64,000 nt of DNA from DATFVA01 sp963743325 (GCA_963743325.1 CAVUOZ010000010.1:1-64000), one strand, 5' to 3'; shown: positions 8,829 through 17,853, counted from the first letter of the stretch. The notes: generated from the letters alone by a model not told the origin. A program made the numbers and translations.

Positions 8829-9308
8829 TTAATTATTCGATTTATAATATTTACAGGTCTTAATATTCTTGCAGCGGGCAAAAATGTTGAAAGAATAACT
8901 CTCAATATCAAATCCAAGCTCATTGCATATTTTCTCAGGGAGTTCTTTAACTGCCGGGTTGGTGAATTCAACAATTCTTCCGCAATCCATACATATCAGG
9001 TGATCATGTCTCTGCTTTTTAAGGTTACTTTCATACCTGGTAAGATTGTCGCCAAAGTTTCTTTTACTGATAAGATGGCACTGTACAAGAAGCTCAAGAG
9101 TTTTATACACTGTAGCCCTTGACACTCTACAGTTTTGATTCTTCATAAGTATGTAAAGGTCATCAGCACCGAAATGTCCATCATAATCAATTGCAGAATC
9201 CATAACTTCAAAGCGTTCCGGTGTAATCCTGTTCTTTTCACTCTTAAGAAATTCCCTGAAAATTTCAGTTTCCTGAGGATGTTTCAATTTCATTACTCTT
9301 TTTAACAC
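8829..9308 (-). CDS. Fur family transcriptional regulator
   Basis: A 159-residue metal-responsive DNA-binding protein of the Fur/PerR/Zur family. The winged helix includes FGADDLYILMKNQNCRVSRA and TVYKTLELL (residues 47-74). The metal-binding part has HDHLICMDCG (101-110) with the CxxC of the structural zinc site, and a late CKNIKTC pair. The neighbouring feoAB genes on the same strand argue for iron (Fur) over zinc or peroxide sensing, but the sequence alone does not decide this. An internal ATG five codons in (MKLKHPQ) is an alternative start. An imperfect palindrome 5' of the gene (TATTAT and ATAATA, 9318-9337) could be an autoregulatory site. Confidence 0.85.
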   Translation of the reverse strand: MLKRVMKLKHPQETEIFREFLKSEKNRITPERFEVMDSAIDYDGHFGADDLYILMKNQNCRVSRATVYKTLELLVQCHLISKRNFGDNLTRYESNLKKQRHDHLICMDCGRIVEFTNPAVKELPEKICNELGFDIESYSFNIFARCKNIKTCKYYKSNN

Positions 9309-9474
9309 ATCAAAAATATTATGGAATAGTTATAATAGCAAGAAAATCGGTTTTTACGCAATAGTTTTATCATTACAGTCCGGATAATCCTTAATTGGAA
9401 TAATAGTTTCAACCTCCATCCTTTTATTCGTAAGAAAGTAGTATATCTTCGGGTTGAGGGGAGGTAGTGTTCAG

Positions 9475-9518
9475 AGCGTATTTGAAGCGTATCTGGAGTG
9501 TATGTGAAGCGTATCTGG
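9475..9518. repeat. Four tandem copies of an 11-nt unit, AGCGTATNTGR type
   Basis: Units are AGCGTATTTGA, AGCGTATCTGG, AGTGTATGTGA and AGCGTATCTGG, end to end with exact 11-nt phasing. Two related units occur at 56855-56876 in the same relative position to a second shared block, so the array belongs to a dispersed intergenic repeat. Confidence 0.75.
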
Positions 9519-9555
9519 AGAAGACCGGAAGAATGTGAGAGTGTCTTTATTAGTG

Positions 9556-9597
9556 CCATTGATTCCGGATTGCCGGGTAAAATAACCGAATTATCAG
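9556..9597. repeat. Dispersed intergenic repeat, copy 1 (42-nt conserved block)
   Basis: This block (CCATTGATTCCGGATTGCCG and onward to TTATCAG) matches 56912-56953 along its length with only a few differences, including the segment GATTCCGGATTGC. In both places it follows the 11-nt units by a similar distance. Confidence 0.7.
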
Positions 9598-9737
9598 GGA
9601 GTCGGAATACCATTTCCATCCATATAATTGATGTCAAAATGTCCAAACAGCATGATGAATTTATTATAGTGGCTTCAAGAATCAGAATACACTTTAGAAA
9701 TTACCCGAAACAGAGCGGGTTTTATGATCAGTTAATA

Positions 9738-11783
9738 TCAACTGAATCCAAGAACCCTCAGTCCGTTAACTGTAATGAGTGTAAGAATATATGCTGTAGA
9801 TGTAAAAATTATTAGCTGAAGTACCGGTATACGCCAGCTTCCGGTTTCCTTCCTCGAAACTGCAACCGTTGAAAGACATTGGAGTGCGAAAATAAAAAAC
9901 ACTACCAATCCTATTATAGTCGAAGTTGTAAAAAGTTTTTTATTTGTACCATCAATCTCAGCCTGTCTCATTGCTTTGATCATTGAATTTTGAAAATTAT
10001 TGCTGTTCTCATTAGTGACTTTGAATATTAATGCAAGGGAACTGACAAAAACTTCACGGGCGGCAAAAGCAGCAATTAGAGAGACTCCCACCCTCCAATC
10101 CATGCCAATCGGGGTCATTACCGGCTGTATAAATTTACCAAGGTCGGCGGCATACGATGAAGACAGCCTTGCGGAGGCCTGAACTTTAATAATCTGATTC
10201 TGTGTCAGATTATAATGATCAATCTGAGGATTTGTATTTGGGAAATATGTGAGAAACCATAAAATAATAGAGAAACCAAGTATTATTGGTCCCGCTTTTC
10301 TGAGATAATGTTTCGCATTATGATATGTATTATTAACGATTACTTTAAACTTTGGTTTCCTGTAGGCAGGCAGTTCAAGAATAAAAGATGAATTATCTTC
10401 AGTTTTAATAAGGGTGTTCTTAAATTTATTGATAATTCCCGCAACTGTAACAGAAGAAACAACACTGAAAATATAAATACAGGCAAGCATTATTCCCCCA
10501 AGCCAGGATTTATCGCCAGGGAGGAGGAAGGCGATGAGTAATGCGTAAACGGGAAGCCTGGCACTGCAGCTCATAAGGGGCAGAATAAATATTGTAAGAA
10601 ACCTTTCTCTTTTATTAAGTATGGTACGTGTAGCCATCATTGCAGGTATAGCGCAAGCAAATCCGGAGAGCATAGGAACGAAAGATTTGCCATTTAAACC
10701 GATTTTGGATAATGGCTTGTCAATCAACATTGCGCCGCGGGCCAGGTAACCGCTGTCTTCCAGCAGTCCGAGAATCAGAAAAAGAATAAGAATCTGGGGA
10801 ACAAAAACCAGAACCGATCCTGTTCCGCTGATTATCCCGTTAGCAATCAGGTCACCAAACCAATTGTTACCGAGAAGATTAAAAGCGGCGGTGGATAAAA
10901 ATCCAAACGCGGAATCAACAAGAGACATAAGCGGTTCGGCAAGCCAGAAAATGGAAGTAAAAGTTACCGCCATAATCAGGAAGAAGAAAAATATTCCCCA
11001 GACTCTATGCAGCAGCAGCCTGTCTATCTTTAAAGTTGTCCTGTCAATTTGTTTACACTCTATTTTCGCTTTTGGGTTAACTAATATTCTAAGCTGTTTG
11101 TTTGCTTTTTTCAGGTTTACCTGAGGTTCAGCCTCGCCAATTTTTATAAGAACTTCTTTTTCAATAATTTCAATCTCACGATATATCGCAAGCAAGCTAT
11201 CAAATGAGCTTTCCCCGTTTAATCTTATAATCTTTTCTTTATCAGCAGAGTTATAATTACTAACGCTTGATTCTATTTCCGTAATCAGATCATTAATCCC
11301 TTTGCCCGTGCGGGGATCGACGTTCAGCACAGGACATTTTAAGAGCTCTGCAAGTTTATGTGAATCAATGCCGAAGCCTTTTCTTTTCAGTATATCGAGC
11401 ATCGTTAATGCTATTACAATGTTAAAATTACAGAATAGCAGCTGCTTCACAAGTAAAAGATGCCTGGACAGTTGGCTGCCGTCGACCGTAACTACAATAA
11501 GGTCAGGTGATCCAAACCGCGGATGTGAATAGAGAGAGTTAATTGATACTACCTCATCGGGTGATCCGGGGAGGAGGCTTATTACACCGGGGGTATCGAC
11601 AACATTAGCAGTATATCCGAACTTGTCCAGAAGTTTGCTGACAGAGTATTCGACAGTTGCACCGGGATAATTTACTGTCTTATAATTTTTTCCACTAAGG
11701 AAATTAAATAAGGTAGTTTTCCCTGAATTGGGCGGGCCAACCAGTGATACGAGCGGAGTGGAACTTATTGTCTGAACATTCAT
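9738..11783 (-). CDS. feoB: Ferrous iron transport protein B
   Basis: This is the inner-membrane GTPase-permease for Fe(II) uptake. The N-terminal G domain has G1 GPPNSGKTT (16-24), the G2 region NYPGATVEYS and G3 DTPG (63-66). The usual G4 NxxD reads TMLD here, which should weaken guanine specificity. A spacer region to about residue 250 follows. The membrane part then has the gate motifs of the family (FVPQILILFLILGLLEDSGY, then MLSGFACAIPAMMATRTI) and the second gate region AAFAAREVFVSSLALIF. At 681 residues it is somewhat shorter than E. coli FeoB and has no C-terminal FeoC-like piece. FeoA overlaps it by 4 nt (ATGA), so the two are co-translated. Confidence 0.93.
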   Translation of the reverse strand: MNVQTISSTPLVSLVGPPNSGKTTLFNFLSGKNYKTVNYPGATVEYSVSKLLDKFGYTANVVDTPGVISLLPGSPDEVVSINSLYSHPRFGSPDLIVVTVDGSQLSRHLLLVKQLLFCNFNIVIALTMLDILKRKGFGIDSHKLAELLKCPVLNVDPRTGKGINDLITEIESSVSNYNSADKEKIIRLNGESSFDSLLAIYREIEIIEKEVLIKIGEAEPQVNLKKANKQLRILVNPKAKIECKQIDRTTLKIDRLLLHRVWGIFFFFLIMAVTFTSIFWLAEPLMSLVDSAFGFLSTAAFNLLGNNWFGDLIANGIISGTGSVLVFVPQILILFLILGLLEDSGYLARGAMLIDKPLSKIGLNGKSFVPMLSGFACAIPAMMATRTILNKRERFLTIFILPLMSCSARLPVYALLIAFLLPGDKSWLGGIMLACIYIFSVVSSVTVAGIINKFKNTLIKTEDNSSFILELPAYRKPKFKVIVNNTYHNAKHYLRKAGPIILGFSIILWFLTYFPNTNPQIDHYNLTQNQIIKVQASARLSSSYAADLGKFIQPVMTPIGMDWRVGVSLIAAFAAREVFVSSLALIFKVTNENSNNFQNSMIKAMRQAEIDGTNKKLFTTSTIIGLVVFFIFALQCLSTVAVSRKETGSWRIPVLQLIIFTSTAYILTLITVNGLRVLGFS

Positions 11784-12001
11784 GAAATTTTAATACAATC
11801 CGCTTCATCTCTGCGGATCGCAATCAGGGTTCCCCTGACAGCAAATGCCAGCGGGTCATTAAACAATGATTTAGTTATCAATTCTATTTCCTGTCCGGGA
11901 GTAAATCCGAATTCAAGCACTCTTCTGGAAGATGGGTGGGATTCATCAATTTTATTTATTACACCAATTTCACCAAATTTTAATTCTGCAGCAGTTTTCA
12001 T
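11780..12001 (-). CDS. feoA: Ferrous iron transport protein A
   Basis: A 73-residue cytoplasmic SH3-like protein needed for FeoB activity. It shows the family core GVINKIDESHPSSRRVLEFG, then FTPGQEIELITKS and a final FAVRGTLIAIRRDEADCI strand pair. It is the first gene of the feoAB pair, and its stop overlaps the FeoB start. The 256-nt gap upstream is shared with a divergent sensor kinase gene and holds possible metal-regulator sites. Confidence 0.92.
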   Translation of the reverse strand: MKTAAELKFGEIGVINKIDESHPSSRRVLEFGFTPGQEIELITKSLFNDPLAFAVRGTLIAIRRDEADCIKIS

Positions 12002-12034
12002 TTTTAATCCAAAATACTAAGAATTACAATATTA

Positions 12035-12050
12035 TTTAGATTCAGTCTAT
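12035..12050. promoter_or_regulatory. Imperfect palindrome upstream of feoA
   Basis: TTTAGATTCAGTCTATA contains TAGA and TCTA in inverted orientation around a 5-nt centre, about 35-50 nt upstream of the feoA start, a suitable place for a metal-dependent repressor. The match to any known consensus is weak. Confidence 0.25.
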
Positions 12051-12208
12051 ATAAAGATAACTCTACCGGTAAAAAATGTCAAGAGAATTATTGAATGCCT
12101 TACCTGAAGTCCGGTTTACAATTTTTATCGAAATCTTTATCTTACTCCGAAAATTTTGGGTGTTATTTCAAATAAAATCTCCAAAAAATGAACTTATCTA
12201 ATTAGCAC

Positions 12209-12221
12209 AATAATTGTTATC
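12209..12221. promoter_or_regulatory. Fur-box-like sequence between feoA and the divergent kinase gene
   Basis: Read on the minus strand the site is GATAACAATTATT, 10 of 12 positions matching the Fur core GATAAT-N-ATTATC. It is close (37 nt) to the kinase start and 208 nt from feoA, so it may serve either promoter or neither. Confidence 0.3.
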
Positions 12222-12257
12222 TATTTTACATCTGATCAGAAGGAAGGACAGTATTAG

Positions 12258-14264
12258 TTGAAACCGTACGGAAAAGCAGCGATTAATGAAAATGAACCTG
12301 CCCGGACAGAGCTATCTGTGATTTATCGTTTTAATCATAAGACAGGCAAATATGAATTTATAAGTTCAGGCATTTTTGATCTGATTGGTTATACCTGCGA
12401 AGAAATTAATGAGATAGGATTTGAGAATATTATCAGGGAGGTATCAGAAACTACATCAGATGATTCCACCACACAAGGAACTGATATTGACGGTCAGGAA
12501 GCAAAGCACTATTCAGCAAAGTATTTAGTTGTTACAAAAGACGGAAAAGAAACTCGGCTGCACGATAAAGCAATACGGTTTATTGATTCTTCCGGGGATA
12601 ATCTTTTTAGTATTGGAACTCTAAAAAAATATACCGAGGCTGATAATCTTATTGAAAAATTTAAATATTCTAATGAGAATATAGAAACGGTATTTGATCT
12701 TGCAAATCTTCTATTGCTCGTTATTGACGAAGATCAGAAAATAAGACTGATAAATAAGAAAGCCTGTGAGCTCATTGGTATTAAACAAAACGACCTCCTG
12801 GGAAGAGAATGGACTACCCTGGTACCTGACAATTTGATAGGTGAATTAAGAGATAATATTGAAAAAACTTTCCGGGAAATAATCCCTCCTCCCCAGAACA
12901 GAGAAATTACACTAAACTCGAAATCCGGTGAACCGAAGGTAATTCAGTATAACAATACTGTTCTGCGTGATGAAACCGGGAAGATAGTAAGACTAATGTC
13001 ATTGGGTCTCGATGTTACTGTTAAGAAAAAAGAGGAAAAAATTCAGGAAGTTGTATTCCAAATTATTCAAAATTCGAATACTGAAAGTGACCTGAACGAA
13101 CTCTTTCATTTTATCCATTCCGGTATAAGTGAATTAATGCTGGCTGAAAACTTTTACATTGCCTTATACGATGAGAAGAATGATCTTATTACTTTTCCTT
13201 ATTTCATTGACAAGTATGATAAGGACGCTCCTCCGATGAAGTTCGGAAGAGGATTAACAGAATATATCTTAAGATCAGGTAAAGCTGAGCTGATAACGAG
13301 AGAAAGGGATAACGAACTGGTTGCGCTGGGTGAAACAGAGCTGGTGGGAACACAATCAGCCATATGGCTTGGCATTCCCTTGAAAATCCGTGATCACACA
13401 ATGGGTGCTCTTGTTGTGCAGGATTATGAAAATGATGATACTTATACGGTAAGAGAAAAACGGATTCTTGAAGTCGTAGCTTATCCTATTGCACGGGCTA
13501 TTGAAAGAAAAATCGTCGAACAGGAAAGAAAAGAGCTGATTCTGAAATTAAGTAAACTTAATACATCAAAAGACAAACTATTTTCATTAATATCTCATGA
13601 CCTGAGAAGTCCGTTCAACTCTTTACTGGGTTTTTCGGAAATACTGACCACAGAATATGACAGCCTGACACACGATGAAGTTAAACAATATCTTAATGTA
13701 ATATATGAAGCATCAAAAAATTTATTTGGAATGACTAACAACCTGCTGCAGTATTCGCGTTTCCAGGTAGGCAGATTCGATTTTCAGCCTGTAGAAATTA
13801 ATCTGACAAACCTGTTAATGAAGAACCTGAATTTACTTAAAGGTAATGCCATCCGTAAAGAGATATCACTCTCCTCTGATTTTAATGCGGATGTTTATGT
13901 CTTTGCTGATGAAGATATGCTGAATTCCACCGTGCAGAATATCATTTCTAATTCTATAAAATTCACACAGCGGGGCGGCGAAGTAAAGGTAAAAACTGAA
14001 ATTATACCATTTTTCAATGAAGCCACACACGTGAAAGTCACGGTTGAAGATAACGGAATCGGGATAAGCCGGGGTGAGCTTGAAAAAATACTCGCGGAAG
14101 AAATCATAAGCACTCCCGGCACTGAGAGGGAATATGGAACAGGTCTCGGACTACTGATTGTAAAGGAATTTGTCGAAAAAAATGGAGGTAGAATAGAAGT
14201 AAAGAGTAAAATAAATCAAGGTACCAGTTTTTCTTTTACATTACCCGTTTCAGCTCATTCTTAA
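12258..14264 (+). CDS. PAS-PAS-GAF sensor histidine kinase
   Basis: A 668-residue, apparently cytosolic sensor kinase with no membrane segments. A PAS domain is at about 20-125 (VIYRFNHKTGKYEFISSGIF), a second at about 140-255 (LLLLVIDEDQKIRLINKKAC), and a GAF domain at about 270-425 (FYIALYDEKNDLITFPYF). The kinase core has the H box SLISHDLRSPFNSLLGF (His about 447), N box NIISNSIKF, G1 DNGIGIS and G2 GTGLGLLIVKEFVEKNGG. The start is TTG at 12258, chosen because AAGGAAGG lies just upstream and the protein begins there. No response regulator is fused. The next gene is a paralogous kinase with an N-terminal receiver, so the two may form a phosphorelay. The signal is unknown. Confidence 0.87.
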   Translation: MKPYGKAAINENEPARTELSVIYRFNHKTGKYEFISSGIFDLIGYTCEEINEIGFENIIREVSETTSDDSTTQGTDIDGQEAKHYSAKYLVVTKDGKETRLHDKAIRFIDSSGDNLFSIGTLKKYTEADNLIEKFKYSNENIETVFDLANLLLLVIDEDQKIRLINKKACELIGIKQNDLLGREWTTLVPDNLIGELRDNIEKTFREIIPPPQNREITLNSKSGEPKVIQYNNTVLRDETGKIVRLMSLGLDVTVKKKEEKIQEVVFQIIQNSNTESDLNELFHFIHSGISELMLAENFYIALYDEKNDLITFPYFIDKYDKDAPPMKFGRGLTEYILRSGKAELITRERDNELVALGETELVGTQSAIWLGIPLKIRDHTMGALVVQDYENDDTYTVREKRILEVVAYPIARAIERKIVEQERKELILKLSKLNTSKDKLFSLISHDLRSPFNSLLGFSEILTTEYDSLTHDEVKQYLNVIYEASKNLFGMTNNLLQYSRFQVGRFDFQPVEINLTNLLMKNLNLLKGNAIRKEISLSSDFNADVYVFADEDMLNSTVQNIISNSIKFTQRGGEVKVKTEIIPFFNEATHVKVTVEDNGIGISRGELEKILAEEIISTPGTEREYGTGLGLLIVKEFVEKNGGRIEVKSKINQGTSFSFTLPVSAHS

Positions 14265-14375
14265 TAATCCCTACCTGATTTCATAAATTCTCTATCACAC
14301 TGGGAGATTTATATTATTGATAAAATAGAATTTCTATTAAATTAGACTATAAATGACTGAAAATTACTGAAACGT

Positions 14376-16355
14376 ATGAATGAAAAAGTTAAAATACTTA
14401 TCGTAGAAGATGAAAGCATTGTAGCAATCGATTTAAGGAAGACATTAGAAAATCTTGATTATCAAATAATGGACATAGTCCGTTCAGGGGAAAAAGCTAT
14501 ACAGAAAGCTATTGAGATTGTTCCTGATCTTATCCTTATGGATATTATGCTTGACGGCGAGATGACAGGAATTGATGCTGCGCGTGAAATAGGCAAGCTG
14601 AAGGATATTCCTGTTATATATTTGACTGCATATGCAAATCAGAGTACCCTTTCGCAGGCTAAGCTTACACAACCCTTCGGCTATATTCTGAAACCTTTCG
14701 ATGAAAAGAATCTTGTTTCTACCATAGAGATGGCCGTTTACAAGCATAAACTTGACAGGAAGCTAAAGGAAAACGAGGAAAGGTACAGAAGGCTTGTTGA
14801 AAAATCCCCGGTAGCAATAGGAATTCTTTCAGGACGACACATCGTTTATGCAAATCCCTATGCGGTACAGCTGTTTGGGGCTAAATCGGAAGATGAACTA
14901 AAACACAAATATTTATTTGATTTTATTCATGATGAATTTGCAAATCTTGTCAGAGAAAGGATGCAAAAAATATTTAAGCAGGGGGAGGTGGTTGAAGGAA
15001 GAAATGAAAAACTTATGACTCTTGACGGAAGGATAATTGATGTTGAGTTTGCCGCTATACCCACTATTTTCCAGGATAAACCGGCAATGCAGGTAGTCAT
15101 AAGGGATATAACCGAGATTAATAAAAGAGAGAGAATCCAGCAGGCAACATTAAAACTTCTGCAGGCTGCTAATACTACTACATCACTGAGAGAGCTGTAC
15201 AAAGTATTTCACAAAATCCTGGCTGAGTATATTCCCGTTAATAATATTTATTTCGCATTTTATGATGAAGCAAAGGATAGTCTTTCTTTTCCGTATTTCT
15301 TCGATCAGCTCGAAACTCCCCTGAAAGAAAGAAAATTTGATAGAGGTCTGACGGAATACGTAATAAATATGGGCAGAATACTGCTTCTGAAACAGAGCGA
15401 TATCGAAAATCTTATAGCCTCAGGGCAGGTCGAAACAAGGTGTCCTCCGTTGCATTGCTGGCTTGGAGTACCCTTACAGGTTCATGATAATAAGCTCGGG
15501 GCAATAGTCATAAAGGAGTATTATAAGGAAAATCTCCTCGGGGAAAGAGAAAAGGAATTTCTGAATAATATAATATTCCCGCTTTCGCGTGCCGTTGAGA
15601 AAAAACAAATTGAAGAAGAACGTCAGGAATACACCGAAACATTGAAACGACTAAATGACACTAAAGATAAATTCCTCTCACTTATATCGCATGATTTAAA
15701 AAGTCCCTTTAATTCATTAATGGGTTATACCGAAATATTAAAGAATGAAATAGATGAGTTAAGTATTGACGAAAGGGATATATTTATAAGCTCAATTCAT
15801 GAATCTACAAGGCACATTTATAATCTTCTGAATGATCTCCTTGAATTTTCAAGGTTCTACCTCGGTTTAATTAAAGTAAACCCTAAAGAAATTGATATCA
15901 AAAAACTGGTTGACGAAAACTTTGAGCTGCTTCAGGTTACTGCGAAACAAAAAGAAATTAAACTGGAAAACCTGATAATAAACCATTATGTTGTTCTTGC
16001 CGAGGAAGAAATGATAAGTTCGGTATTACGGAATTTGATTACAAATGCTATAAAATTCACGCATAAAGGGGGTCTTATCAGTATATCTGCTGAAGTCGCC
16101 AGGAAGAATTTGTTTATTTCCGTTTCCGATAACGGAATCGGTATGGATAAAGAGACGATGAACTCAATTTTCGATATCGTTTCCAAGAAGTCAAGACCGG
16201 GAACTGCTGAAGAGGAGGGAACAGGTTTGGGTTTAATTCTGACAAAAGAATTTGTCGAAAAAAACGGCGGAGAAATTTCGGTTAAAAGCAATCCCGGTTC
16301 AGGATCAACCTTCACTTTCAATCTTCCTGTAATCAATGAAGCCTTATCTGAATAA
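14376..16355 (+). CDS. Receiver-PAS-GAF hybrid histidine kinase
   Basis: A 659-residue protein with an N-terminal response-regulator receiver domain (EDE at 11-13, phospho-acceptor Asp56 in LILMDIML, then YLTAY and YILKPFD). It continues with PAS (about 135-250, GILSGRHIVYANPYAVQLFG), GAF (about 255-415, IYFAFYDEAKDSLSFPYFFD) and a kinase core (SLISHDLKSPFNSLMGY, NLITNAIKF, DNGIGMD, GTGLGLILTKEFVEKNGG). From the GAF domain on it is clearly paralogous to the kinase upstream, which suggests tandem duplication. A receiver in front of a kinase is usual in proteins that take phosphate from a partner kinase. Citrate synthase follows after 133 nt; a functional link is not shown. Confidence 0.87.
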   Translation: MNEKVKILIVEDESIVAIDLRKTLENLDYQIMDIVRSGEKAIQKAIEIVPDLILMDIMLDGEMTGIDAAREIGKLKDIPVIYLTAYANQSTLSQAKLTQPFGYILKPFDEKNLVSTIEMAVYKHKLDRKLKENEERYRRLVEKSPVAIGILSGRHIVYANPYAVQLFGAKSEDELKHKYLFDFIHDEFANLVRERMQKIFKQGEVVEGRNEKLMTLDGRIIDVEFAAIPTIFQDKPAMQVVIRDITEINKRERIQQATLKLLQAANTTTSLRELYKVFHKILAEYIPVNNIYFAFYDEAKDSLSFPYFFDQLETPLKERKFDRGLTEYVINMGRILLLKQSDIENLIASGQVETRCPPLHCWLGVPLQVHDNKLGAIVIKEYYKENLLGEREKEFLNNIIFPLSRAVEKKQIEEERQEYTETLKRLNDTKDKFLSLISHDLKSPFNSLMGYTEILKNEIDELSIDERDIFISSIHESTRHIYNLLNDLLEFSRFYLGLIKVNPKEIDIKKLVDENFELLQVTAKQKEIKLENLIINHYVVLAEEEMISSVLRNLITNAIKFTHKGGLISISAEVARKNLFISVSDNGIGMDKETMNSIFDIVSKKSRPGTAEEEGTGLGLILTKEFVEKNGGEISVKSNPGSGSTFTFNLPVINEALSE

Positions 16356-16488
16356 ATTCCATATTTAGTAACAGATCAGCAATAAAGGATACCCGGCATA
16401 AAATAATGTCGTTGAAAATCTAAACAGAATTAGTTAATTTGATGTCGAATTAATTAATACTACTTCTATTACAAATCGGGGAGATACA

Positions 16489-17820
16489 ATGGAAGAAAAA
16501 AACACGGTTCTTAAAGAATCAAAAACAAAAAAGTCCGGGGACACAATGAACGATGCTAAATTAATCCTTAATGGTCAGGAATATTCATTTCCGGTGTATG
16601 CCGGGAGTGAAGGAGAAGTAGGGATAGATATTACTTCTCTGAGAGGTAAAACTGGTGCGATCACTATTGATTCAGGTTATGGTAATACCGGTTCTTGTAA
16701 AAGTGCAATAACCTTTATTAATGGTGAAAAAGGTATTCTTCAGTACAGAGGATATCCAATTGAAGAACTTGCAAAACATTCAAGCTTCGTTGAGGTATCA
16801 TATTTATTGATTTATGGACATTTGCCGAATAAAAAGGAACTGGCAGAGTTTCATAAGAATCTAACCTATCATAGTCTAATCCACGAAGCAATGAAAAAAT
16901 TCTTTGAAGGATTTCCGCCTACGGCTCACCCGATGGGTGTGCTTTCTTCAATGGTTGCCTCATTGTCGGCTTTTTATCCGGAAACGGACCATCTTACCGA
17001 CGTAAACCTAAACATCATCAGGCTATTGGCAAAGATGAAGACCATCGCGGCATTTTCATACAAGAAATCGATTGGACAGCCCTACATTTATCCGCGAAAT
17101 GATCTCAGTTTCTCACAGGATCTGCTGCATATGATGTTTGCAGTTCCCTCCGAGGAATATGAAATACCGCAGGTACTTGCTGATGCTCTGGATCTACTGC
17201 TTATTCTTCATGCAGACCACGAACAAAACTGCAGTACTTCCACTGTCCGTATGGCAGGAAGCAGCAAAGCAAACCTGTTTGCAACAATTTCTGCAGGAAT
17301 AAATGCGCTGTGGGGACCGCTTCACGGAGGTGCAAATCAGCAGGTTCTCGAAATGCTGACACAGATTAAGAATGACGGCGGTAATTACAAGAAATATATG
17401 GAAATGGCTAAGGATAAGAATTCCGGTTTCAAACTTATGGGCTTCGGCCACAGAGTTTATAAGAATTTTGATCCCCGAGCAACCATATTGAAGGAATCCT
17501 GCGATAAGGTTCTGAATAAACTTGGTATATCCGATCCCCTGCTGGAAATCGCGAAGAATCTTGAAAAAATTGCTCTTGAAGATGCATTCTTTATCGAAAG
17601 AAAACTTTATCCTAATGTAGATTTTTACAGTGGAATTATTTATCGTGCTATGGGAATTCCTACAAATATGTTCACTGTTATGTTTGCCCTAGGAAGATTA
17701 CCTGGATGGATAGCTCAATGGAAAGAAATGAGTGAAGACCCGGGTGGCAGAATTTATCGTCCAAGACAAATTTATGTGGGCGAAACGAAACGACCTTATG
17801 TTCCTTTAGAAAAACGTTAG
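16489..17820 (+). CDS. gltA: Citrate synthase
   Basis: This enzyme condenses acetyl-CoA and oxaloacetate to citrate, the entry step of the oxidative TCA cycle. It is a type II-like bacterial enzyme of 443 residues. Catalytic sites are seen in LHGGANQQVLEML (first His), MGFGHRVYKNFDPRA (second His, substrate Arg) and YPNVDFYSG (Asp). There are two possible starts: 16489 (GGGGAG just upstream) and 16546 (CCGGGGACACA upstream, protein MNDAKLILNGQEYSF). The second fits the family N-terminus better; the first adds 19 charged residues. A strong terminator follows, so it is probably a single-gene unit or the last gene after the kinases. Confidence 0.95.
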   Translation: MEEKNTVLKESKTKKSGDTMNDAKLILNGQEYSFPVYAGSEGEVGIDITSLRGKTGAITIDSGYGNTGSCKSAITFINGEKGILQYRGYPIEELAKHSSFVEVSYLLIYGHLPNKKELAEFHKNLTYHSLIHEAMKKFFEGFPPTAHPMGVLSSMVASLSAFYPETDHLTDVNLNIIRLLAKMKTIAAFSYKKSIGQPYIYPRNDLSFSQDLLHMMFAVPSEEYEIPQVLADALDLLLILHADHEQNCSTSTVRMAGSSKANLFATISAGINALWGPLHGGANQQVLEMLTQIKNDGGNYKKYMEMAKDKNSGFKLMGFGHRVYKNFDPRATILKESCDKVLNKLGISDPLLEIAKNLEKIALEDAFFIERKLYPNVDFYSGIIYRAMGIPTNMFTVMFALGRLPGWIAQWKEMSEDPGGRIYRPRQIYVGETKRPYVPLEKR

Positions 17821-17826
17821 ATTTAT

Positions 17827-17853
17827 AAGCCCGGTTTAACCGGGCTTTTTTTT
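17827..17853 (+). terminator. Rho-independent terminator of gltA
   Basis: AAGCCCGG (17827-17834) pairs with CCGGGCTT (17840-17847) around TTTAA, followed by a run of T to 17853. It lies 6 nt after the stop codon. Confidence 0.93.

Larger units (their letters stand above)
9309..9737. other. Gene-poor gap with a repeat-family member
   Basis: No convincing gene is seen in these 429 nt. Two short open frames on opposite strands overlap the repeat and have no family features. The gap holds an 11-nt tandem array (9475-9518) and a 42-nt block (9556-9597) that recurs near 56.9 kb. A weak hairpin lies at 9702-9720 (ACCCG and CGGGT around AAACAGAG). Confidence 0.55.

Noticed and set aside
9702..9720. 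Terminator downstream of feoB
   Set aside because: The stem is only five base pairs, and on the feoB strand it is not followed by a T-run.
9302..9815. Two short open frames on opposite strands between fur and feoB
   Set aside because: Both cross the 11-nt repeat array and the dispersed block, have no ribosome site or family pattern, and one runs into feoB antisense.
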